From Candidatus Aminicenantota bacterium (lineage in GTDB: Bacteria > Acidobacteriota > Aminicenantia > Aminicenantales > Aminicenantaceae): DNA of 7,559 nucleotides. Shown in pieces: positions 1 through 4,620 of the stretch (the first letter of the stretch is position 1; every line of letters begins with the position of its first letter). Position numbers and translations under genes: made by a program. The notes under the pieces were generated by a model. The model was not told the origin of the DNA. It made no database searches and saw nothing but the letters and a program-made list of their open reading frames with translations. The stretch lies in NCBI GenBank assembly GCA_023135995.1, contig JAGLRY010000006.1, positions 1 to 7,559 on the forward strand. Reading direction: 5' to 3'.

Positions 1-104
1 TGTGTTGGCCCTGCTCTTACAGGGAGTGTCCGTTCGACCACCAATGCATGACCCAAGTCTCGCCTGAGATGGTCTATGAGGAGTGCCAAGAATTCCTGAA
101 ATGA
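1..104 (+). CDS. waaF: C-terminal fragment of ADP-heptose:LPS heptosyltransferase (GT9, waaF-like), 5' partial
   Basis: Reading from base 3 gives 33 codons to a TGA at 102-104. The peptide has the pattern C-W-P-C-x-x-R-E-C-P-x-D-H-x-C-M, followed by SPEMVYEECQEFLK. A cysteine-rich tail of the form CxPCxxRECPxxHxCM ending in a 'xxPExV' helix is typical of the C-terminus of glycosyltransferase family 9 heptosyltransferases. These cytoplasmic enzymes add L,D-heptose from ADP-heptose to the LPS inner core. The stop codon overlaps the ATG of the next gene (ATGA at 101-104), and that gene makes a precursor of the same sugar, which supports the assignment. The catalytic domains lie outside the window. 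Heptosyltransferase II (WaaF) is therefore the best guess, and heptosyltransferase I or another GT9 member cannot be excluded. Confidence 0.75.
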   Translation, partial: CWPCSYRECPFDHQCMTQVSPEMVYEECQEFLK

Positions 105-691
105 AACGAAGAGCTATTTTCCTCGACAGAGATGGGACTTTAAACAAAGACGTGGGCTACCCCAATTCCTTTGAGGCTATCGAGGTCTACCCCTACAGCT
201 ATGAAGCGGTAAGGAACATAAACAACGCGGGATTCCTTGCCGTGGTCACGACGAACCAATCCGGGATAGGGAGAGGGCTTATCGAAGAAAAAAATCTGAG
301 GGATATCCACCAAAGAATGCTCGATCTTTTCATCAAGAACAACGCTTGTCTGGACGGTTTCTACTACTGTCCTCATTACATAAATTCCGTAAATCCTAAA
401 TATAGAAAAGACTGCGCCTGCCGCAAACCCAATCCGGGGATGGCCCTGAAAGCGGCCGAGGAGCTCAACATCATGCTCAAGGGATCCTACATGGTCGGTG
501 ATAAAATGGAGGACATCCAATTCGGGTTGAACTTCGATGCCACTCCCGTGCTTCTCCTCACGGGGCATGGACAGAAGGCGCTCCGAAAGCTCTCAGAAAA
601 GGGCCTGCAACCGGCCTATGTGGCTAAAGATCTGCTCGAAGCCATAGATTGGATTCTCAAGAACGAAAGTAACGCCTCTTTATCAGAATAA
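101..691 (+). CDS. gmhB: D-glycero-beta-D-manno-heptose 1,7-bisphosphate 7-phosphatase (HAD family)
   Basis: The product is a 196-residue cytoplasmic HAD phosphatase that removes the 7-phosphate of heptose 1,7-bisphosphate on the way to ADP-heptose for LPS core. HAD motif I is DRDGTLN (D9 nucleophile, D11 acid/base) and motif II is TTNQSGIGRG (residues 50-59). The zinc loop typical of GmhB is C90-x-H92 with C105-x-C107. It is followed by K109 in RKPNPGM and by motif IV VGDKMED (132-138, D134 and D138). The length matches the family. I chose the ATG at 101 because MKRRAIFLDRDGT is the normal GmhB N-terminus and it overlaps the waaF-like stop as ATGA. A GTG at 83 would add six unconvincing residues. 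No Shine-Dalgarno sits at proper spacing before 101 (GAGGAG at 78-83 is too far), so translation is probably coupled to the upstream gene. A histidinol-phosphatase-like HAD is the alternative, but the waaF context favours GmhB. Confidence 0.93.
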   Translation: MKRRAIFLDRDGTLNKDVGYPNSFEAIEVYPYSYEAVRNINNAGFLAVVTTNQSGIGRGLIEEKNLRDIHQRMLDLFIKNNACLDGFYYCPHYINSVNPKYRKDCACRKPNPGMALKAAEELNIMLKGSYMVGDKMEDIQFGLNFDATPVLLLTGHGQKALRKLSEKGLQPAYVAKDLLEAIDWILKNESNASLSE

Positions 692-713
692 ATCGGATGC
701 ATCTCCAAATTTG

Positions 714-751
714 TGATCGCTTGAATACTCATTAACGTTTATAAGTGATCA
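714..751. repeat. Inverted repeat, 9-base arms with a 20-base spacer
   Basis: TGATCGCTT at 714-722 faces AAGTGATCA at 743-751. The arms are complementary except for one position, which would be a G-U wobble in RNA. The stem is not GC-rich and no T-run follows, so it does not look like a terminator. It could be a spaced operator, an RNA hairpin or chance. Confidence 0.35.
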
Positions 752-828
752 GATTGTGTGGTGGAGAAAACCGTTTGAAGGTTGAGCGGCCATGGTTCCT
801 TGACCGGAGGGAAAGGAGAGCGAGGCCT

Positions 829-875
829 GAAACCGAGCCTATTTTTCCTCGGTGGGGAAAAATTGGCGTGTTTTC
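829..875. repeat. Long imperfect palindrome (possible dispersed palindromic element or RNA hairpin)
   Basis: The core at 837-867 folds as a 14-position stem around a 3-base loop. The left arm is GCCTATTTTTCCTC and the right arm GGGGAAAAATTGGC. It has one T-T mismatch and one T-G wobble. Beyond the mismatched bases at 833-836 and 868-871, GAAA (829-832) pairs with TTTC (872-875), extending the symmetry to 47 bases. The T-run and A-run lie inside the stem and no T tract follows it, so it is not a standard intrinsic terminator. Its size and position suggest a palindromic intergenic repeat unit or a structured RNA. Confidence 0.5.
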
Positions 876-949
876 GAAATCACCAATATGATCATTCGGA
901 ACGTCTTTCGTCACGGAATTGGAGATGCTTTCGAAAAGACTTTACCTGT

Positions 950-977
950 TTGAATGAGGCGATGAGGAGTCAATAAA
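950..977 (+). promoter_or_regulatory. Weak sigma-70-like promoter candidate for rel
   Basis: TTGAAT (950-955) and AATAAA (972-977) are separated by 16 bases. Each hexamer matches the consensus in four of six positions. A start near 984 would give a leader of about 43 bases before the rel ATG at 1027. The match is modest, and an upstream promoter reading through from gmhB is equally possible. Confidence 0.25.
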
Positions 978-983
978 CCTGGA

Positions 984-1010
984 TTCTGTGTCCTGAATTC
1001 TGTATTCTTG
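984..1010. repeat. Short ATTCTGT-type repeat in the rel leader
   Basis: ATTCTGTGTCCTGA is followed directly by ATTCTGTATTCTTGG, so ATTCTGT occurs twice 14 bases apart, followed by a third partial unit (ATTCT). It lies just upstream of the rel start in a segment with no ribosome binding site. The function is unknown and could be nil. Confidence 0.35.
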
Positions 1011-1026
1011 GTATTGTTAGAAAAAT

Positions 1027-3180
1027 ATGATTCGTTTCGAGAACATCCTGGAGAAAGTATCCTCATCCTATACGGATCAGGAAATCATGCGTCTCAAAAA
1101 AGCCTATGTGTTTGCCGCTCACGCGCACAAAGGCCAGATCCGCCGTTCTGGAGAGCCCTATCTCAGCCATCCACTGGAGGTCGCCAACATGCTGGCCGAC
1201 ATGAAAATGGATGCCACAACTCTTGTCGCTGGGATCCTGCATGACGTCCTAGAGGACACAGAAGTCACGGCCCCGGAGATAGAAAACAACTTCGGCAAAG
1301 AGGCCGCTCACCTGATCGAGGGCATAACCAAAATCAGCCTTATCGAAGTATCCTCACCAGAATCCCGGAAAGCCGAAAGCATCCGCAAAATCATCCTGGC
1401 CATGACAGATGATGTCCGGGTCATCTTTATTAAGCTCGCAGATCGAATCCACAACTTGAAAACACTCAAGTTTTTGCCAGAGAATAAGCAAAAACAGATC
1501 GCGCGGGAGACACTGGAGATCTACGCTCCTATAGCCAACCGGCTGGGGATGGGGAGGATCAAGGCTGAGCTCGAGGACCTCTCCTTCCGGTATGTCGATC
1601 CTGACAACTACTTCAAGATCGCGTCGCTCGTAGATCCCTTGAAGAAAAAAGCAGAAAAAGAGCTCAAGAACATCCAAAGAACTTTGGAACAGCTTATGGA
1701 AGAGCATCTGATCCCTGCAGAAATATTCTATAGGATCAAGCGCCCATACAGCATCTACAACAAGATGGGTAGCCGACATGTTCCCTTCGACCAGGTCTTT
1801 GATTTTATGGCTTTGAGGTTGATCTCGGATACGGCAAAAAATTGCTATGCAGCTCTCGGCATCGTGCACCAGAACTGGCCTCATATTCCCCACAGGTTCA
1901 GAGATTTTATCGCCATGCCTAAGCCGAATCTGTACCAGGCCCTGCACACGACGATCATTACAGAAAAAAAACAGACCATCGAAATCCAATTCCGCACTCA
2001 AGATATGCACGACCTGGCAGAAAACGGCATCTCTGCGCACTGGCGATACAAAGAGGCGGACCCCAAAGCCTTGATGAAAGAGGACAAAAGGCTCACCTGG
2101 TTGCGGGAGGCCATAGAGCTCTACAAAGAACAAAAAAGTCCCAGAGAATTTTTAAAGAGCTTGAAAACAGACCTCATCCCGGAAGAAGTCTATGTGTTCA
2201 CACCCAAAGGGACGGTTATCACTCTTCCCTTGGGAGCAACCGTTCTCGATTTTGCTTTCCGTATTCATTCTGAGTTGGGCCTTCATGCCGGAGGCGCAAA
2301 GATCAACGCGAAACTGGCCCCTCTAAAAACCATCCTCAAACCCGGAGACATCGTAGAGATCCTGGAAGACCTGAATACAACCCCAAGCAGAGATTGGTTG
2401 AACGCGGCCTACACGTCAAAGGCCCGCCATCATATCAAACGCTGGCTCAACCAACAGGAGCGGATAAAAAACATCCAACTCGGGAAAAAAATGTGGGCCA
2501 AAGAATTGGGAAAATACACCCTTCCTCCTGGGGTGAAAAAAGGTCCTGCAATGTGGACGCGTATTTCTCAGGCTGTCCCGTTCAAAATGAAGAAGATGGA
2601 TGACTTCTACGCCCTTTTGGGATTCGGAAAGATCGTCCCCAACAAACGACTGATGGAAAAAATCTTCCCAGAAATGGACCTGGCCGTAAAAAAAGAATCT
2701 CTTCTCGGAAGAGTTGTTACAAAAGTCAAGAAAAAACCGGAGGCTGTCATCCTTGTGAAAAACGAGAAAACGGCATCGACAAAACTCGCAAAATGCTGCA
2801 ATCCCATAAAGGGAGAGCCTATCACCGGTTATATGACCTCAGGCAAAGGGATAACGGTCCATTCGCTCCGATGTCCTCTCGTCACAAAGGAAATTCTGGA
2901 TCCACAACGAATGGTCGAAGCGTCTTGGGACAAGGCGATCAAAGGTGTTTATTTGGGAAAACTATTGATCAAAGGGGAGGATTCGCCAGGCGTCCTGGCA
3001 AGGCTCACGACAGTGATCGCTCAACAAGAGGGCAACATCACAAAAGCCGAAGTGGTCACGTTCCCTGACAAAAAGGGACAGATTAAATTCTCCCTCAATA
3101 TCCAAGATGTCGAACACCTCGAAAAGATCATAGAGAAGATCTCTGCGATCAAAGAAATTTTTTCTGTCGAAAGAGTGTAG
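1027..3180 (+). CDS. rel: Bifunctional (p)ppGpp synthetase/hydrolase, RelA/SpoT (Rel) family
   Basis: The product is a 717-residue cytoplasmic stringent-response enzyme that makes pppGpp/ppGpp from ATP and GTP/GDP and also hydrolyses it. The domains run in standard order. The HD hydrolase has H48, H72-D73, E76-D77 and D139 in LADRIHN, all intact, so hydrolysis is expected. The synthetase has RIKRPYSIYNKM (236-247), D259 in DFMALR, PKPNLYQALHT (298-308) and E319 in EIQFRT, so synthesis is also expected. The RFRD at 290-293 corresponds to the basic RxKD motif of bifunctional enzymes rather than the acidic ExDD of RelA-only enzymes. A TGS domain follows (about 388-448). Next come a zinc-finger-like segment with C590-C591, H612 and C616, and a C-terminal ACT domain (about 640-717). 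The length is typical. The ATG at 1027 is the first possible start after an in-frame TAG at 1018 and gives the usual MIRxENILEKV beginning. No Shine-Dalgarno is visible. Often annotated relA or spoT. Confidence 0.97.
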   Translation: MIRFENILEKVSSSYTDQEIMRLKKAYVFAAHAHKGQIRRSGEPYLSHPLEVANMLADMKMDATTLVAGILHDVLEDTEVTAPEIENNFGKEAAHLIEGITKISLIEVSSPESRKAESIRKIILAMTDDVRVIFIKLADRIHNLKTLKFLPENKQKQIARETLEIYAPIANRLGMGRIKAELEDLSFRYVDPDNYFKIASLVDPLKKKAEKELKNIQRTLEQLMEEHLIPAEIFYRIKRPYSIYNKMGSRHVPFDQVFDFMALRLISDTAKNCYAALGIVHQNWPHIPHRFRDFIAMPKPNLYQALHTTIITEKKQTIEIQFRTQDMHDLAENGISAHWRYKEADPKALMKEDKRLTWLREAIELYKEQKSPREFLKSLKTDLIPEEVYVFTPKGTVITLPLGATVLDFAFRIHSELGLHAGGAKINAKLAPLKTILKPGDIVEILEDLNTTPSRDWLNAAYTSKARHHIKRWLNQQERIKNIQLGKKMWAKELGKYTLPPGVKKGPAMWTRISQAVPFKMKKMDDFYALLGFGKIVPNKRLMEKIFPEMDLAVKKESLLGRVVTKVKKKPEAVILVKNEKTASTKLAKCCNPIKGEPITGYMTSGKGITVHSLRCPLVTKEILDPQRMVEASWDKAIKGVYLGKLLIKGEDSPGVLARLTTVIAQQEGNITKAEVVTFPDKKGQIKFSLNIQDVEHLEKIIEKISAIKEIFSVERV

Positions 3181-3183
3181 AGG

Positions 3184-3375
3184 CTAGAGGGTTTTTGTCA
3201 CTTTGCCCGAACGAAGGCATCGTGTACACACCCAGATTTTTTTTGGCCCTGATTTGGTCTGTGCTTTGACGTGCTGCAGATTAGGCTTCCATTTTTTCTT
3301 GGATGCCTTATGTGAATGGCTGACCGACTGACCGAAGCTCGGCCCTTTTCCGCAAACTTGGCACACTTTTGGCAT
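3184..3375 (-). CDS. rpmB: 50S ribosomal protein bL28
   Basis: The 63-residue basic protein of the large ribosomal subunit starts MPKVCQVCGKGPSFGQ and continues SHSHKASKKKWKPNLQ, the characteristic bL28 pattern. It is the zinc-cysteine (C+) form: C5 and C8 in CQVC, with C50 and C53 in CTRC, would hold one Zn ion. The length is normal for the family. The ATG (3373-3375 on the complementary strand) is preceded by a purine stretch AAGAGAG at 3382-3388, about six bases away, which serves as ribosome binding site. The gene is transcribed alone from its own promoter (3399-3427) towards rel, and its TAG stop lies 3 bases from the rel stop. Both transcripts must therefore terminate inside or beyond the opposite gene, unless an unseen signal exists. 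Confidence 0.96.
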   Translation of the reverse strand: MPKVCQVCGKGPSFGQSVSHSHKASKKKWKPNLQHVKAQTKSGPKKIWVCTRCLRSGKVTKTL

Positions 3376-3398
3376 TTTTTTCTCTCTTAAAAAGTATG

Positions 3399-3427
3399 TT
3401 TATACCACAAATCCAAAGAAATTCCAA
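3399..3427 (-). promoter_or_regulatory. Sigma-70-like promoter for rpmB
   Basis: Read on the minus strand, TTGGAA (3427-3422) is the -35 box and TATAAA (3404-3399) the -10 box, with an ideal 17-base spacer. The matches are four and five of six. Transcription would start near 3392, giving a short leader of roughly 17 bases that includes the AAGAGAG ribosome binding site before the rpmB ATG. Confidence 0.65.
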
Positions 3428-3518
3428 CTACATCTTTGCTGGAGTTCGCATCTCCAATGTATACAGGTGTCCCCATTTTGTAACAATTCTGACGGGCGGT
3501 CGACATCTCTTTCTCTGG

Positions 3519-3537
3519 AATATTTGGTACAAATATT
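3519..3537. promoter_or_regulatory. Perfect palindrome, candidate regulator-binding site
   Basis: AATATTTG and CaaATATT arms of 8 bases flank a GTA centre, giving the 19-base palindrome AATATTTGGTACAAATATT with no mismatch. It lies between the divergent rpmB and lipoprotein-operon promoters. Its centre at 3528 is about 63 bases upstream of the expected rightward transcription start, a usual place for an activator dimer. No regulator family is recognised from the sequence. Confidence 0.45.
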
Positions 3538-3555
3538 GCAGTATTGTCGGGGTGC

Positions 3556-3584
3556 TTGACGAAAGAAACAAAAAGCTGTACCTT
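3556..3584 (+). promoter_or_regulatory. Candidate promoter for the lipoprotein/peptidase operon
   Basis: TTGACG at 3556-3561 is a strong -35 match (five of six). At a 17-base spacer the -10 would be TACCTT (3579-3584), which is poor (three of six). TAGAAT at 3584-3589 is a better hexamer, but the spacer would be 22 bases. A weak -10 next to a good -35 fits a promoter that needs help from an activator, and the palindrome at 3519-3537 could be its site. This is an inference. Confidence 0.4.
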
Positions 3585-3602
3585 AGAATTAGAGGTTTTG
3601 TG

Positions 3603-3962
3603 ATGAAAAATAAATCCCTTATTGGGGCGCTTGCCTTAATCCCACTCGTTTTAGTGCTCACGCAATGTTCCTCTTCGCTTCCCGCCGATCAGATGCGTTT
3701 TGGTGTCGAAGCAGCAAAGCTGGACCTGTGGGATGAAGCCATCTTCCGGTGGAAAAAAGTTTTACAAAATGATCCCAACTCCGCTTCAGCGCATAACAAT
3801 TTGGCTGTGGCTTATGAAAAAAAATCGCTTTGGGAAGAGGCCAAAACTGAGTATGGGCTGGCCTTAAAGATCAGGCCGGATGATAAACATATCAATTCCA
3901 ATTATCAACAGTTCATAAAACGCTATGAGGCTAGAAAAGATGAAATTCCTAAAAAACAATAA
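3603..3962 (+). CDS. Small TPR-repeat lipoprotein
   Basis: The product is 119 residues. The N-terminus is a lipoprotein signal: a short basic start (MKNKS), a hydrophobic stretch to residue 19, then LTQC with C22 as the lipid-bearing cysteine. Gln just before the cysteine is unusual, as Gly, Ala or Ser is the norm. The +2 residue is Ser, which in the enterobacterial rule would send it to the outer membrane. The mature part holds two TPR units: about 29-60 (pattern G...AKLDLWDEAIFRWKKVL.NDP) and about 61-94 (A.NNLAVAYEKK...EAKTEYGLALKIRP). A capping helix follows. TPRs bind proteins, so this is likely a scaffold or assembly factor in the periplasm. AGAGG at 3591-3595 sets the ATG at 3603; an in-frame GTG at 3600 is possible but less likely. 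It is first in an operon and overlaps the next gene by 23 bases. Confidence 0.85.
   Translation: MKNKSLIGALALIPLVLVLTQCSSSLPADQMRFGVEAAKLDLWDEAIFRWKKVLQNDPNSASAHNNLAVAYEKKSLWEEAKTEYGLALKIRPDDKHINSNYQQFIKRYEARKDEIPKKQ
3927..3930 (+). promoter_or_regulatory. Ribosome binding site inside the TPR gene that decides the next start
   Basis: GAGG at 3927-3930 lies 9 bases before the ATG at 3940 and inside the end of the preceding coding region. It favours ATG 3940 over the in-frame ATG at 3925, which would add five charged residues before the signal peptide and lacks such a site. Confidence 0.5.
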
Positions 3963-4608
3963 ATGGATTTGGTTGCTCCCTGTGCTTTTCCTGTATTCCT
4001 GTTCAGCCGGGGGGCAATACTGGCGGGTGCGCGTGGAAATGTCCAGGCCTGTCTCCTTCGAGTTGGGACGATTCCAAGAGATGGTCGTTACAGATTTTTT
4101 CGTGGTGAAGGAAAGAGCAGATTTTGACCTGAACAAGGAGACCACGGAGTACTTTGCTTTTGAATTCGGAAAAAACATTGCGATTCCCGTTTCGAGAGCA
4201 GCGGTTGCGCCCGAAGGAACAGAGACTTTTGAGCAAGAGGATTTTTGGAAAGACATCCCCACAGAAAATGAAGACGCCATTGTTTTTACAGGAACGATCG
4301 ACTACAAATCGGAAGTCCGGAAGGCCCTTGTTGACAGAGAAAAACGTCAGTTCGAAGATCCCTTCCCTGATAGTACAGCACTCGAGGAGCGGAAATTTTT
4401 TACGCTTTTCTTCGACCTCTATTTGATCGACGCAAGAACTGGGGAAATCCTCTACCAGAGAAATTTTAAGGAAACGAGGAATTATCAGAATCCGAACCAA
4501 ACGGCCTACTTTGCTTATTTTGACCTGATTCAATCCGTTAAAGATAAGCTTTTCCAGACTTTTCTAGGCGAGGCGCTTCTCCAAGAAAGATATCTCATCA
4601 ACAAGTAA
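3940..4608 (+). CDS. Putative outer-membrane lipoprotein of unknown function
   Basis: The product is 222 residues and I do not recognise the family. It starts MKFLKNNKWIWLLPVLFLYSC, a clear lipoprotein signal peptide with lipobox LYSC and C21 as the modified residue. The Ser at +2 fits outer-membrane retention. The mature part looks like a compact alpha/beta domain rich in Phe and acidic residues. Near the C-terminus the segment FDLYLIDARTGEILYQRNF resembles the 'strand, DxxTGE, strand' hairpin seen in many periplasmic lipoproteins such as CsgG/LpoB-like ones. That likeness is too general to assign a function. There is no catalytic motif or membrane segment after the signal. The gene overlaps the TPR lipoprotein by 23 bases and lies 12 bases before the large peptidase/barrel gene, so the three are probably co-translated partners at the outer membrane. 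It may help fold or anchor the barrel protein, which is an inference. Confidence 0.8.
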   Translation: MKFLKNNKWIWLLPVLFLYSCSAGGQYWRVRVEMSRPVSFELGRFQEMVVTDFFVVKERADFDLNKETTEYFAFEFGKNIAIPVSRAAVAPEGTETFEQEDFWKDIPTENEDAIVFTGTIDYKSEVRKALVDREKRQFEDPFPDSTALEERKFFTLFFDLYLIDARTGEILYQRNFKETRNYQNPNQTAYFAYFDLIQSVKDKLFQTFLGEALLQERYLINK

Positions 4609-4610
4609 TC

Positions 4611-4615
4611 AGGAG
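4611..4615 (+). promoter_or_regulatory. Strong ribosome binding site of the large peptidase/barrel gene
   Basis: AGGAG sits 5 bases before the ATG at 4621 and 2 bases after the stop of the preceding lipoprotein gene. It is the best Shine-Dalgarno in the window and fixes the start of the large open frame. Confidence 0.8.
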
Positions 4616-4620
4616 TCCCG

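Larger units (their letters stand above)
692..1026. other. Intergenic region between gmhB and rel, no convincing gene
   Basis: About 335 bases without a supportable coding region. Short open frames in it have neither ribosome binding sites nor recognisable protein sequence. It holds an inverted repeat at 714-751, a stronger imperfect palindrome at 829-875, a weak promoter-like pair at 950-977 and a short ATTCTGT repeat at 984-1010. No clear intrinsic terminator follows gmhB: I see no GC-rich stem with a T-run. I recognise no tRNA or known small RNA here, although a structured leader or small RNA is not excluded. Confidence 0.7.

Noticed and set aside
83..100. GTG start giving six extra residues on gmhB
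   Set aside because: The extra residues lie within the upstream coding region, match nothing in the GmhB family, and the purine run before the GTG touches it with no spacing.
888..953. 21-residue frame starting MIIRNVFRHG
   Set aside because: It has no ribosome binding site and no known small-protein pattern, and there is no sign that it is a gene remnant.
732..976. Short open frames on both strands in the gmhB-rel gap (plus 782-976, minus 732-914)
   Set aside because: Neither has a ribosome binding site or recognisable protein pattern, and both run through the palindrome at 829-875, whose symmetry makes similar peptides on both strands.
1354..2133. Long minus-strand open frame opposite rel
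   Set aside because: It is antisense to the conserved hydrolase and synthetase domains of Rel and its translation has no family features.
3145..3171. AGAGAAGATCTCT hairpin followed by a T-run as a terminator for rel
   Set aside because: The stem is only 5 bases, the T-run is 13 bases further on, and the whole stretch is coding sequence for the ACT domain.
3369..3602. N-terminal extension of the TPR lipoprotein from a TTG near 3369
   Set aside because: It would bury a clear lipoprotein signal peptide at residue 79 and read through two promoters and the palindrome. ATG 3603 has a good ribosome binding site.
4003..4533. Minus-strand open frame opposite the unknown lipoprotein
   Set aside because: It is a shadow of a gene with a clear signal peptide and operon context, and has no start signal of its own.
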